A program made the translations under genes and the position numbers. From Aphelocoma coerulescens (taxonomy: Eukaryota > Chordata > Aves > Passeriformes > Corvidae): a stretch of DNA of 64,000 nucleotides. The stretch lies in NCBI RefSeq assembly GCF_041296385.1, contig NC_091033.1, positions 14,216,001-14,280,000 of the forward strand, written 5' to 3'. Below, one piece after another: positions 49,410-62,720 of the stretch (positions within the stretch are counted from its first letter, which is position 1; the number at the start of each line of letters is the position of its first letter). The notes beneath the pieces were generated by a model. The model had not been told where the DNA came from and made no database searches. It saw only the letters and a list, made by a program, of their open reading frames with translations.

Positions 49410-49710
49410 TGAGACGACGCCGAGCTGCACATCCCGGGAAATCTCTAAAACGGGGAGGAAGCCGAGCTTCCTATTTTCCAGGGAAACACAAGCAGGAGCT
49501 TTCATCTCGCGTCTGGTGTTTGGCTGCTGTAGTGACAGCTGCCAGCGAGCTGACGGATCCCATGTCGGAGAGGAGCCCTCGCCTCGCCTGGCCGGGCAGG
49601 ATGGGGAGCAGATGCTGAGCACAACAATGGGATCCGGGCCCCAGCCGAGCGTCTGGACGGAAGGGGGCGAGGGTTCCCCTTCCAACTGCAGGGCAGGGGA
49701 CGGGGAACGG
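49410..49710. promoter_or_regulatory. Intronic CpG-island-like segment
   Basis: I counted 21 CpG dinucleotides in about 300 bases, with GC near 58-60% by eye. Observed/expected CpG is roughly 0.75-0.8, while the rest of the window is CpG-poor. Clusters include GACGACGCCGAG, TCTCGCGTC and GCCGAGCGTCTGGACGG. It could be an internal promoter (alternative TSHZ2 first exon or antisense RNA) or an unmethylated enhancer. Open frames across it (up to 153 residues) are not convincing coding sequence. No TATA box was identified. Confidence 0.55.
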
Positions 49711-50229
49711 GCTGGAGCCTGCAGGGCTGCAGCAGAGACACACACCCAAGCTGACTGAAATTCAGAAGTGCTAAAGAAATGGCAAGGCAATGCTCAGTGT
49801 GTTATGACCTTTCCTGCTATTTTCAAAATTGCATTCTTAAGGAAAAAAAAATGGAAAAAGGGAGCCCACCCTCATCACGTGGCTGAAAATGTTATTAAAA
49901 GCAATGAATTCTTTTTTATTGTTAAGTTTAATTTTTTTTTTTAAAGTGCCATTTGGAGCAGAGGCAGCACAGAGGATGCCTCCCTTAAACTGAAGATAAG
50001 TTTGATATTTGAAAAGAACCAATTTATCTCATTCATTCTTTTATGTGCTCACTTATATTTATTTATGTGCACACTTCTTGGAATTGCATTTTTATTTTGT
50101 GCTGGGTGCAGTGGCTGTTAATGATCACATACAGTCATGAGAATTCAAATAGAATCCTGCATTTCACTTGGACACAGGAGCAGCACACACGGGATGCAGG
50201 ATATATAAATAACAAAGACCTCGAATAAT

Positions 50230-50480
50230 TACATATTCTATATCCTCTCTTACTGGAATATAAAAGCAAGCCCTAACCTATGACAAAACTTAATACAAAT
50301 GAGATAGGAAATAAATAAAATGCACAATGTTGGCGCTCAATTTGAACTATTCAGACTTCATCAAAACATATTGGAAAATGTGTGATAGGACAGGGAAAAC
50401 CTTTGCATATAAATTATAGCTGTGAAAGGCTTTGCTGCTGCAAACAAGTGTAAAGATGAAACTTCCCCAAAACTTATATT
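50230..50480. promoter_or_regulatory. Candidate conserved non-coding element
   Basis: Unique AT-rich tract with AAATAAATAAAATGCACAATG, TTGGCGCTCAATTTG and CTTTGCATATAAATTATAGC. The octamer-like TTTGCATA and HOX-like cores suggest POU/HOX binding. No repeat or coding signal. Enhancer status is inference. Confidence 0.33.
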
Positions 50481-50489
50481 GAGCATAAG

Positions 50490-50680
50490 ATATTGTAAAT
50501 AATAATTTACATTTAAATAGCACCTTCAACTCGGGAGGATCCAGGAGCATTTTGCAAAGCACAAGTGAAATCTGTGATGGGAAGGGGGTGCCAACAGTGA
50601 GTGCAGCACTGTTTTGTTCTACACTGCAGGATAAGGGAAGGAGCTGCATGGGGACCAAGTCTCCTGACCTTCACGTGTAC
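50490..50680. mobile_element. Possible ancient L3/MIR-like relic
   Basis: AATAATTTACATTTAAATAGCACC and GGAGCATTTTGCAAAGCAC resemble the old element pattern TTTATATAGCACCTTTCA...CAAAGCACTTTACAAA. The match decays after about 80 bases. Family and strand are uncertain. Confidence 0.35.
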
Positions 50681-51324
50681 TACACTGCTATCAGCCAGGC
50701 AGCTCTGGCTGAGCACACCAGGAGAAACCCTCTCTTCTGTGATCCAGTGGGGGAAGGTGTGTGCTCGGGTATTTGCAGGAAAGGGAAGGGAAACTCAAAG
50801 AACTCTTGGCTTCAAATCTCAACAAGCACCAGAAAACTGCTAAAAATATCAATGTAAATAATAGTGTTACACTTACAAACCACCTTGTGTTTGACAAGTC
50901 TGGTCCTGCCTTCCCAGCCAGAAGGCAGAGTTTTCTAATTTTAACAGCAGGGAAATACCACAAAAGGAGGAGCTGGCTGTAAACTGTGTCCATCCCAGGA
51001 TGAGGAACGGGACCCTCCTGGAGTCCCAGACACACAGCAGCAGTTTCCTGGTTCCCCCACACCAGTCCCAGTTTGTCCCTAGTCCTGACCAGCACAGGAA
51101 CCACCCCAGAGTGAAATGGTTACAGGCAGTGTGGCAGCAGCACCCCAGAGCTGATCTGTGGCAGCCCAGGGACTTTGATTAATTAGGCTTCAGTATTAAA
51201 CAGGATGTAAGGGAACAAGGAAAATAGCGAAAGCTTTTACAGACTGAGGCACAGAAGGCTCCTCAGTGGCAGATGATGCCACAGAGAAGCCCCACAGAAG
51301 AGTGTAAATTGACTTTAGCGTGGA

Positions 51325-51535
51325 TTTTAGGAAGAAATTGTTCCCTCTGAGGGTGGGCAGGCCCTGGCACAGGGTGCCCACAGAAGCTGTGGCTGCCCCT
51401 GGATCCCTGGCAGTGTCCAAGGCCAGGTTGGACATTGGGGCTTGGAGCAGCCTGGGACAGTGGAAGGTGTCCCTGCCCATGGAAGGGGTGGGAATGGATT
51501 ATATTTAAGGTCCCTTCTGACCCAACATCAGCCTC
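51325..51535 (+). mobile_element. CR1 LINE fragment (3' end)
   Basis: From GGATTTTAGGAAGAAATTGT through TTCCCTCTGAGGGTGGGCAG, GAAGCTGTGGCTGCCCCTGG and GTGTCCCTGCCCATGGAAGG to TTTAAGGTCCCTTCTGACCC. It is closely similar to the copy at 48.1-48.3 kb, 3.1 kb away and in the same orientation. It is 5'-truncated and antisense to TSHZ2. Confidence 0.93.
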
Positions 51536-51539
51536 ATAA

Positions 51540-54500
51540 ACCCTTCTCCAGCCTCACTGACACCTCCTAAAGCTTTGTGTGACTGCTGGAAGGAGACCAA
51601 AAGCATTTACCAAATAAACTGTGAACCCAGGCAATGAAGAAGGATGTTACCCATTATTTCTCAGGTATCCAAACCATTCATTTAGGTGTGTTTGGCAATG
51701 CAGAAAGATGAAGAGTAAAGGAACAATGTGCTGTGACAAAATAGAAAAGGAGCACCGATGTTCTCCTTGAGAAGGAAAGTGTTCTCATCAGCCTGACAAC
51801 GTCATTTGTCTTCTGCCAAACCAGTCCCATTCCATATTGTGCATCAGGAAGCACACAGGAGCTCATGGATATCCCCAGTTTACTTCAACTATCTCTGTAT
51901 TTACGAATAGGCTTGGAATAACTCAGTGCTGCAAGTAAAGAGCAAAAGAAATGTACAGTCAAAATGGACACTGAAATTACTTACAGAAAGAAATCAGCTC
52001 TTTTGCAATACCAGCCCTTTGCTGATAAGAACAGATTATAAACTAGGCAATGATAGTGGTAATCCATCCTTTATGTTTATATTTTAGGAATATCCCAACC
52101 TTGAGGGTTTAGCATGCAGGTTGAAGCAAATTGCTCTGATCACCAATATCAAAGTGTCAAGCTGAGATATTACATGTCAATCATTCTGTGACAAAGATAA
52201 AAGTGAACAAGATGCATTTCATAGTTACACGGAGAGGGAACATGGATTATGTATTTAGTGGCTTTTTTCCCCCCAACATACCTACCAGCATTTCTGAGTT
52301 GTTTTAGCAAGAAACTTGAAATATAATCGTTTCAAGACAAATTACAGAGATGCTCTCAGCAATGGTGGAGGTCTCCCTAACTGTAGATTCTCCTCACAAA
52401 CATTGAGTCAAGCCAATACCACCAGACTTTATGAAACTGTGAATTGCATCTCCACTGAGAGGGCCCTGCTACCCAGACAAATCAATTGGCTTGACCTTTA
52501 CATCTGCCCTACAGAGTTTAAGCAAAAAGAGAGAAAAAGAAAGAGAGAGAGAGAGAGAGAGGGAGAGGGAGAAATATCATCTCACATGCTGCCTTATAGA
52601 GAAGAGGAGAAAGAGAATTACCCAGACATTGGGATACAAATCTGAGCTCTGGTTTTCCTGTGCCTTCAGGGAATGTGTCTTGGGGAACACATGAGCCCTG
52701 TGTGGGATCATCCTGGCCATCCTGGCTAAAGCTTCAGCTCCTGGAGGCTCTGGACATTGAGGGCAGCACAGCTTCCCCTCTGCTCCCCCACCCTTGAGCT
52801 CAGGCTCCTGAAATCCCCGTCAGCTGCACACCCAGCATCTAAGAGCTTTCTTGGATCTCTCCCACTGGACCAGATCCTCAGCTGCTCTCCCTGCTCCTTG
52901 AACTCTTGCCAAAGGTTTAACCTAAATGGGAGTCCAAGAGAGCTTCTAGCCTAGAAAGAAAGGCTCAAGATATATGATAGCTGCTCCCAGAAATATAAAC
53001 CAATATTTACAGGATTGTACAAACATCCTATTCTCATTAACTCCTCTGCAGCTTTTCTGAAGCCCCATTCCAAATATAACTGGACAGTATATACTGCGGA
53101 AGGAAAAATGTAAATACATGCACAAACTTTTATTTAATCTCTGGAGAAAAACAATGTACATATTGATGAATTCCCCTCTTTCCCCTTTACAGTTTAAATC
53201 ATTTTTCTCTAGTGGACAGAAATTAAATAAAGATCAAAAGGCAGAAGACTATCACACATTATGGTGTAATTCCTCCTAATTTTAAAGAATCAGCATGTAT
53301 GACAGATCCTGGAGCATATTTGTATGTGACAACTTGTATTACAGATCTCAAATTTTACTGATGTTTCCTTAACTGGTAATTTTATCAATACAAGTAATCC
53401 AGAATCTTACCAACAAAAGTAAGATTTCTATGGTCTTAATTTGTGAAATTCTGGCTGTCCAGCTGTTCCTGAGAAATCTGCTGTGCACCAAAGGTCCCCT
53501 GCAACACCAACACATGACCAGCAAACAGAAAATGACACAGTTCCCAACATGGGATATTTGCCTGCAGGGTTGTGTTCCGACAGGTTTTAGTGTTGCATAA
53601 ATATTAGACCCGGGTTTGTTCAGCCAGTGTTGGGCACACATTTTATGTAAGAATCTGCAGCTGGCAGATAACTGCTGACAGTCTAAATAAACCTGCAGGT
53701 GCCATTGCAGAGCCATTCTTCCCTGTGACATGGTCTGGTGACAATGACCCACCACGGCCACCTGAGGTGGGTGGTTCCAGCCCCACAAACTTCTTCAAAT
53801 CTGGGCTTGAATCCCCTTTTCACTTCAGCTTTTCCTGAGAGTAAATGATATCTTGGTAAATGATATCCTGTTTCTCCACCATCAGCCTAAAGAAGCCTTT
53901 GCTGTGCACACTGGGCTACATTTTGTGATCCCAAACTGCCCATTCAAAGCAGAACTAGAGTAGGATTGGCTGAGTGAAGGCTACAGTGTTTAGTCTCCAA
54001 CCCCAGCTGTGCTGAACAGAGGTATTTACCCAGATCTCACTGTTAGAACCACTTGGCCAGAAGGCAGAACCTTATCTCTGTGAGCAGCAATTCCTTTTTC
54101 AAAGTAAAACCACACCAGCAACAACTTACATTTTTTCTTTTTGAACTGAAAGTCTTGGATGCAACTTTACTGCAAATATCCTAAAAAGTGGGGCTGATAC
54201 CTGTTGCCTACTGTAGTTTCCTCTGAGGTATATGTGTCCATGGCATGCCATCCATTTTTCTGGACTCACAGGAAATATTTCCAGGTAATCTTTCAACCCC
54301 CGAGTGTTACAGGAGTAGTACAGGTGTAGTGCTGAGAATGACAGGGACAGCCTCTGTCACCCCACAGACAGAAATGTCAACAGAACCACAGACATGACTT
54401 TGAGGCCTGATTTTATATTCTGCTTCCTTCATGTAGCTGCTGAAAACAGGGATATCTGTTTTGCACTAGGGAGATGACATTTAAAGCAGTTTTGACCCGA

Positions 54501-57500
54501 TCTCCTTCACACAGGAAAGCACACATAGCTGGAGTCCAGCCTGGCAAGAATCAAATGTCAGGCAAAAAATTGTCTTCACCTGGTAAAAATGGTTTTGAAC
54601 CTGATGTAGAAAGATGTTTATCAGTGTGTGTGTATACACAGAGACTTCTGTCCATGTGCACGCATGCTCTACAATTCCAATGCCAGGAAAGAATGATCCT
54701 GAGCTTGGTGATGATAAAAATGATATAATGGCATTTAACACATTGGGAAGGGTGTACAAACAAACCTACATGGCAACACATGTAACAGCTTCATCATCCA
54801 ACAGCACAGTGTTAGCACTTACATCTGTGAAGTCATTAGCTCTGTGTGGGATTGCTCTGATCTCTCTGATTCCAGGGAATGCTCTCCACAGAGGCAAACA
54901 CTGGTGTAAATCAGCACCCATGTAAATAGATGCAACTGCTAGAAATTATTGAACTGTTAAGCACAAGGCAGAATGTTCATTTTTCATTACCATAAAAATT
55001 ACAGTCTTTGTATTGCAGCTGCAGGAAGAAACACAGGCTCAGAGCAGGACATCCTGTGTGAGACACGATGTGTTCAAGGTGTTGCAAGATGGTTCCCATC
55101 TTAAAGAGCTCAAATCTCTGCAGGAGATATTAAAGAGCAGAAACTGAAAACATGGAGAAATCAGATCATGTTCACAGATCCTCTGGCATAGCTGGGAACT
55201 GAACAGACTTCCCCAGGAGAACCTCAATTATTAGATGCTGCTTTTATCCAGCACAGCTGGATTCTCCTTGTCTTTCCATGGACATGCTTGATGGCAGAAG
55301 ACAGGGAGATGATTTCCCCCTTTCCTTACATACCCCATGCAAGGGACTGTGAAAATTCCTCTATTTTTTTTCTGTCTTGTCTTTCCCAAAGCCTGCAGGA
55401 AAACCCATCACTCTAAAGAGAGCCCAGAGGAGAAAGTCCATGCCCTGGGCCATGTCTCTAGCCCAGACTCACAGAGACCTCACACGTTTGATGTTGGATC
55501 CCTGGGTTATGGATACAGCCAGATTTGCCTGCTTGGTTGGCCCTCAGTTTTGTAACTCACACTGGGATTTCCTACAGCCACAGATTCTCACCCCAGGAAG
55601 GACTGAAATTACTTATTCCAAGCTAACCAGCTTTACCTTAACCCTTTACCATGTGTGACCAGCTCCTGAGCAGCCCCCTTGCAATCCCCAGCCTCTCTGT
55701 GTTACATCAATTAGAATTTGACTCTATGATACAGCTCCAGCAGAAAGAACTGTGCTAAGGATGTGGGACAAACATATCCAGCTCACCTGAGGAGAATATA
55801 AAAAACAAAAGAAAATCTGTCCCAATTTCTTTTTGTTGTTAAATATTTGATATCTGTTGGAAGTTTTTTTCCCCAATAAACATGGTCTTAATTTTGGTTT
55901 TGTATACCTCAAGTAGGAGGACAATTTGCTGTAATTGTGAGAAGCATTCTTTACTATGAGAAGAAAGGAAGATTCAGCTCCAATCCCCGACTGGAGCCTG
56001 CCTAGGTGGTGCTGAAATAGAGATATTATGCAGCTTTTCCTGAATGTCCTTATGCAAACAGGACGTTGTAAATGTCTCCTTTTTGAAAAAGGGCCTTGTA
56101 TCTGGTCTTAGTTCTGCCCTTTGATTTATTGGGACCTTCAGCTGCAGACCAAATAGGTTTTTCCTGTCTCTGCTAGCTCCTATTCCAGTCTTAAGTCATT
56201 GTGCTTTGAGACACGCTCCTAAAGTACAAACTCTGTTACAGTGCCCTAAATAATATGTGATGCGAATAAGTGCTGTTAAAGGAGTTTCCTGTTTTGGTTT
56301 CCTTATTGGCACTCCAAGCTGAGCTAAAATCTCCAAAGGCCTTACTTAGTATGCAGATATTGAAACCAAACCAAAAAAAGATTCCTGCATTTGTTGTGCT
56401 GTAGCTTTAAATGCCCCTGGCAGAAACTTCATTTCTCTCCCTTTCTCCCTTTCGATCCTTCCCCCTCTCTCTCTTTTTCTGATGTTTCTTCTTTCTCTCA
56501 GCCTGTCATTGACAGTAAGTGCAATCACATTACACACAGCTTTCTTTGGAAAGCCCCCTTTTTAATGATCTGGCAGTCTGTAGACACTGACTGCTTCCAG
56601 AAAAAATTTCAATCCCTCTTCCCACAGCTTCCTCAAGCTCCAATGATAAATGACACCTGTCATTCTGTCACAGACAAACGGCACAGATGGGAGCGTCAGT
56701 GATATATGGCTCACCAGAACAGGAAATCAAGTTTGTTGGTTTTTTGGTTGGGTTTTTTTTTTAAACAGAAAAGAGCTGACCAGGACATTGTCATGAGGCT
56801 GTTCAGGGGCCCTTGCCCAGAGGAGGAAGAGAGGCAGGAGAGAGGAACCAGTAGTTTTTAAGTAGCAGCTGCAGTGTGCAGAGCAAGGACTGCAGCTGCC
56901 TGAGCGGATCTGCAGTCTGTGGCTCGAGCGTGTCTAAACCATGACCCAAAGGTGCAAATTCTGCTCTTCCAGCCATACCTGCACTGATGTCACTCCAGAG
57001 ATCCACCCCAGCACCCTCCCAGCCTGGGAAATCAGCTTGGACAACTTTGCCAGAGCTGCGGTCAGAGCCTGGATTAGACATATCCACAATTACATTTGAT
57101 TTAATTTCTCTCAGTGATGGAACTGAACTGAAATCCTGGCTTTAAGAACACTTGAGAAATGGGGAAATTTAATTCCGAACCCATTTTCTGTCAGACAGGT
57201 CTTCCTTAAGCTTCTTTTAAAATCACTCATGTTTTCACAAGGAATTTTTTTTTGCAGGCAAATCACTTAGGCTGCCTGAGACACGCAGCCACTTTTTCTC
57301 TGCCAAGCAGGCAGACAATAAGCTCAGAGCTCTGACAAAAACTGTGCAGAAGTTTTTACCCTGTGATGCCCTTCTTGATAAGAGAATTAAGTCCTGCCAC
57401 TCTCCCTCTCCAGAGCAGCTGGAGAGGAAATGGGAGCCCAAGTGGTAGCTGAGCAATTAAAGAAAATTTCTCAGTCCTGAGAAAGGCGACTCTCCTGGGG

Positions 57501-60500
57501 ACTGCATGAGGAGGGGAGAAACAGGACTGTGCACACACACAGAGTGACAATCCCTAATCCCTGAGTGGGGAGATTTCTACAGATAACTCACCACCATTAC
57601 TGGGAGTGTAAAATCCACCCTTGCTCTCCACAGCCAACTGTTGGATGCTCCCACACAGTGGGACCGTGTCCCAAAGGCTTTTCCGGATTTTGTTACAGAG
57701 CAAACACAATGCACGGTCCCCTGAGACAAAGATAAACGAGCCCTTCTTCCACCCTTAGGCACAGAACTTGTCCTTATTTACAAAATCTTCCCAGGTAAAC
57801 ATGGATCTATGCAATGGAGGTACAAAAATCAGACCCCAAGAAAGATTCTGGCTTGTTTTTGTGGAAGTGCAGGCATGCATTTATAGAGCATTGCAGAGAT
57901 TCAGCTGTAGGGTTCTGAAAAGATTAACGTATGTCATGTGACAAAATCTCCACATGCTGCAATGGAAATATATCCCTGGAGGCTGCATTTTCAAAAGGAG
58001 CTGGGTGATAATGCTGCCTTTCCTGCACATTTATTGAATTTGATGTGTACAGTTGTGTGTACAAAAAACTAATCAGGAGTCCAAAGTGATGTGAAATACA
58101 ACTAAGTATGCAGGCAAAGTTAACAAAAGAAATTTCTTCACATTTTAGATGCTAATTATCAGCAGCAATAGCCTAGGGAGAACTTTGGAGCAAATTCCTC
58201 AGATTTTCCACCACTATCTAGGCTCTGTAAGGGCTCCAGTAGGGTTTCATCCTCTGTATCAAGCCAATGTGAGGAAATGTATCAAATGAAGTGAATGATT
58301 GCTGACCCTAGACCATGGCTGGCTCAGGATTATACATATTCAGGGCATTAATATCAAGCCTTTCATCATCCATCAATGGTAGCCCAATAGATCACAGCAC
58401 ATTTTCATTGCATGGACAGATTTTTGTCCTTCTATAAATTAAGAATAGGATTCCTATGGAAAGAGGAAAGATAGGAATCATCAGGCAGCTCAACCAATGA
58501 AGTCCACCTGTGATGTCAGTGGACAAACCCAACTCTTCTATGGGTAGAAGAGAAGGAATGATCACACCATTGAGTAGTGATCAAAGATGTGATGCAGTGA
58601 AATTACTACAATTACTTGCCCAACAGATATTCCAACCGGAGGAAATAGAGAAGAGTTTGGTGGAAGTCCAAGGAGCCACTGACAAATTGAAATAAAGATG
58701 AAGCTCTTGGTTTGAAGCATGTTTTCATATCTCTGCCAGGACAAAGGGAGCAGCAACACCAGCCTGTGTGGGTGGGATGGAGGAGAGCACAACAACTACA
58801 GCACAGCTCCAAACACTCCCAGCACGGACAGCACAATGCTCCAGGGATCACCGGGGCAGAGGCCAGTGCAGCCCCTGTGTCCCTCGATCTTGCAGTTCTC
58901 TTTTCCCCAGAGAACTGCAAACCCACTTTGGACCATGGGGACAAAGTCACTGGAGCCACAGAGACGAAGGAATGTGGGGTGTCCAAAGCGACCCCTGCAC
59001 GGATCCATCCCTCTGCGTGCTCAGTGCTCACTCTGCTCACTCCAGCTCACAGCAGAGCCACGACTTCACAGTGGAACTTGGACTGAATGAGAGCACCTGG
59101 GGCAAAGTTTCTTTTCTTATTCTATTTCCTGAGGATACAGCTGAGTGCGACTTTCTGGCTTGCACAGCCACTGCTCAGCTCGAAACAGATGCAGTTTTTC
59201 ACTAAGAAAGATAACTCACAAGTAGAATTTCCGCTGCTATCCTTCTCCATTAGGAGAGAAAATTAAAATATCCTTCAGGAGGGAATATATAACGCTTTGT
59301 AAATTTAACAAGGGGTTTCTGCTAGCACTGAAGAATATCCTGAAAACACACTACACAACAGTGTACATTAGAAAAAAAGAATAGCTAGGATAATGCCAAG
59401 AAAAAAACATTCTGTAATGTCAATATTGTTGCATCAGGATAGTTCTAGCCAAGGATATTTTAAGCTTTGATCAAAACTGTGAATCTGTTGAGGCAGAATT
59501 ATAACCCCATGTAGAAAAAGTCTGAAATTTGTAATGACAATTAAAAAAATATTATGTTCCAGAGAGACCAAAATTGAAACAGAGATCCTGAGCCAGCAGA
59601 TAAAATTTACCAAACCAAGCAAGTGAGAGAGAAGCTGCTGGAGCCTTACAACAGAACATGAAACAAACCCAAAAGGCAATCCTGGTTGTGAAGGGAATGT
59701 TTCTAAAAGCACTTAGGGAATTTAAATGCCCACTTGCCATGGCCTTTTAGTGAGAATTTTGTGCCAGATTGCTCTTTTTTACCTTTGAGAATCTCAAATA
59801 ATGGAGTCACTCGAGAAAAACAGGACAACAGCAAATGGAACACGCCGCAGGGTTAATTTTCCACAATGTGCAAGAGATGCTGACAGACAAGCCAATGGGC
59901 CAACTGGGAAAGAACTGGGACCTGCACCAAAAATGTACTTGTCAAGTAGTTGCAGATTTTTTTTTAGCTGTTCTGGGATAAAATTGACGTGTTTTGACTG
60001 ATGAATCATGAGCAAAGTTTGCCCAGTGTGCTCAGTTTGAAATACCATCTTCTACCTGTGTGTGCTGGAACACTCTGTTCTCTCCTCTGAGCATTTCTTT
60101 GGCAAATCTGTTCTTGAAGTAACAGCTAAGCACAAATCCTTCAGGGTGCAATCCTGTTCTTCCCCACCCCACCAGGGATGAGACCACTGAATCCAGCTGG
60201 GAGCAGAACCAAGCTATTAATAAGGACACTTCACACACATCAAAATTTTGCAAAATAGTCATTTCTTCACATGTCCCTTGCAGCATGTTGGGACAAAGAC
60301 ATTTAGTGAGACGTGTTTGCTGTCATCCATTACACTGCCAGCGCCTGACTCGAGCCATCAAAATAGATGACAAATGGCAGGAACATGGGGGGCCTGCTTG
60401 CTCCTTCTCTGGTTCCCAGGCCGCCTTATCCCAAGAATTGTGCTTCCCTGCTCTTTTTCCCCCTTCAATCTCAGCACTTCCAGCTGCTGTGGAATATGAT

Positions 60501-62040
60501 GGTGAGAACTCTAAGCTTCATCAGACTGAAGAGGATGATGGCAGCTGCACAGGATTTTCAGGCTCCTCCTTAGCCCAGTCAGCGTCATCCCGTTTTCAGT
60601 CATTCCAGAACCCATAAATGCACACACGTCACTGCTGGTATTAGGGCCTTACATTTCTGACCCTCCTAGAAGTTCCAGGAGGACAGAGCAGCTCACAAAA
60701 ATGGTGCTGCTTGAAATTTGAAGCAGCATCCTACTTCTTACATTGGCTGTAGTCACAGTCTAGTCAGTGCCTGCCTGGCCTTTTTCGTTCACTGGTGTCA
60801 GATGCACCAGCAAAATTGCTAAAAGATTACTTTATCCACTTTTTCTTTCTTTTTAATGGCTTATCTCAGTGCTTCCTGCCTTTGGTGTCCTTTCCTGCTT
60901 AATATGGCTTTGAATTCCTCTGAACTGCAAGATGAGAATGCAGAACACTCTGTGGGGTCTGACTTCTCTTGGAGAGGCTTTTCTGGCTCCTGCTCAGGGA
61001 GAAGCACAGAGATGTGTTCCCTTCATCCTAACATGGATCTAACAGGGTCATTCCTGCCTTGATAAGTGCCTCAGGTGAACACTGGCCAGACCTTAGCAGA
61101 CTTTAAAGCCTGGTAAAGTCCAGTCTCCTCAAGTTCATAAATATACAAGGAGTTAGCTGGCTCCACTTGCAGATAACGAATCACTCTTTCAGTTGAATTA
61201 ATGCTTACATTTATGAATTTTACTAAACTCAAGGACTAAACAAAAGTAACTGAATGGCAAGGATCCCATCAAAAATATTTTGTAAGTATAAAAAGCGTTA
61301 TGTCATGTCAGCAGAGGACCCCACAGAAGCCACACGATGTGACGTGACACTCCTCAAGCAATGTAATATAACATGGCACCACCAAGTAAGCAAAAAAAAG
61401 CCCAAACATTTTATTTTTAGCTGAGATGCTCATTACCATCCAATGTCTGATCTGAATGGTTTTTGACGGACTTAAGTGGAGTGAATTTGGCTGATGTCAT
61501 GGGTTTAATAGCTATTTGAATTATCCCAATCTTCTAGCAGCTCTCTAAATTTTTAATCTTTTCTGTTCACTATGAGGACAAAAAAAAGTCTCTTCTAAAA
61601 TAATGGCCTGAAAAGCTGTCATTGCACACTCTAAATGCAGCATTTGGACCAGACCTCTCTAATATATGTCACTCAAAGGTGCATTTGGAAAAGCTTTGTG
61701 AGACTCTGAGAGAAGTGGGAAACTCTTGCCTGGTCCTTGTTGCTCAGAGTGAGGTGTGGCAAACAGAGCTACACAGATGCAACAGCAGCTCCTTAGGAAA
61801 GCAGGGCCGAGGGATTAAAGATCCTGATTCCTACAGATGTGATCACAGCACTAGAGATCACAGGAAGAAAGGAATCAGCTCAGGATGCATTTCAAGGGCT
61901 AGGGGGTTTTCTTTCAAAATCCCAGTTGCCCCACCCTGCTGGGAAAAGCCCTCCCCCATTTTTACAAGATATAACCCCAGACTTAGAGGAGAAAATAATA
62001 AAGTAGGAGGGTAGGAGAAGGAGGCAGCAAGCTTGTGGCT
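51540..62040. other. Intronic stretch with no recognised gene
   Basis: About 10 kb of AT-rich unique DNA. Beyond the (GA)n run at 52529-52572 and short homopolymers I see no named repeat. Open frames reach about 145 residues (58768-59205) on overlapping strands and have no recognisable domains or exon context. Confidence 0.45.
52529..52572 (+). repeat. (GA)n-rich microsatellite
   Basis: An interrupted GA/GGGA/AAAG purine run centred on a pure (AG) stretch at about 52542-52560. The Lys/Arg/Glu-rich frames over it are compositional artefacts. Confidence 0.92.
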
Positions 62041-62048
62041 GTCTGTGA

Positions 62049-62162
62049 CATGTCCAGTGGGCTCCAGCATGAAGTGCAAGCTCAGCCCTCAGTTCCTATC
62101 AGCATTACAGCCAGGAGGTTCTGGCATGCAGCGCTTGCTCAGCCCTCAGCTCATATCAGCAT
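62049..62162. repeat. 57-bp tandem duplication, two diverged copies
   Basis: CTCAGCCCTCAG...TATCAGCAT at 62081-62105 recurs at 62138-62162 with two mismatches. The preceding GGCTCCAGCATGAAGTGCAAG pairs with GGTTCTGGCATGCAGCGCTTG at the same 57-base offset. The copies have diverged, so the duplication is not recent. Confidence 0.8.
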
Positions 62163-62164
62163 AA

Positions 62165-62720
62165 ACACTTCATCACAGCTGACACGCTGATATGCTAAAT
62201 GAGTAAGTGCGGTGCACAAAGAGGTCACAGGGAAGTTAACTAAAGGGATTATAAGGGACAGTCAACACACTTCAAAAAGAAAAAACCTGATAGGTGCAGA
62301 AAACATGGTAAATGAGCCCGAAGAATGCAAACCCTCCGCCGTGCACTCCATTACAGCCCTGACAGTCCAGTTCCAAACAGTTAAATATGAAACTGTCAAC
62401 AAGGGCCTGTCTTAATAACCAAACTCGAGGCCTTTTATCCTGGAAGATTTATGAAGTAATTTTAAAGAGGCCCAAGCAAACATCTGTCAATAAATTGAAT
62501 GCCGGCTACAGGATTTACAAGCAAGACAAGAATTTCTCATTAAGTGCACATTAGCACTGTGGGGATCATAAATAGTAAGAGGGCAGGATGCTGAGCCTCT
62601 CAAGCTGTCATTAAAACACTATCTAAGAACTAATGAGGAAGTGATGGAAGGATACTAATGATCCCTCGGGCTCCTTTCATTCAGCGGTGCCTGTGATACA
62701 ATTTTGGTTTGCCACAACAG
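62165..62720. promoter_or_regulatory. Strong candidate conserved non-coding element with CTGTCA cluster
   Basis: Motif-dense unique tract with TGATATGCTAAATGAG, TTAATAACCAAACTCG, TTTATGAAGTAATTTTAAAG and CATTAAGTGCACATTAGC. Four exact CTGTCA/TGACAG hexamers (MEIS/TGIF-type) occur at 62360-62365, 62393-62398, 62484-62489 and 62605-62610; two are followed by AT-rich HOX-like cores (CTGTCAATAAA, CTGTCATTAAAA). A 67-residue chance frame is the only coding signal. It resembles a developmental enhancer; conservation was not tested. Confidence 0.45.

Noticed and set aside
52491..52694. Lys/Arg/Glu-rich frames
   Set aside because: They come from a (GA)n microsatellite.
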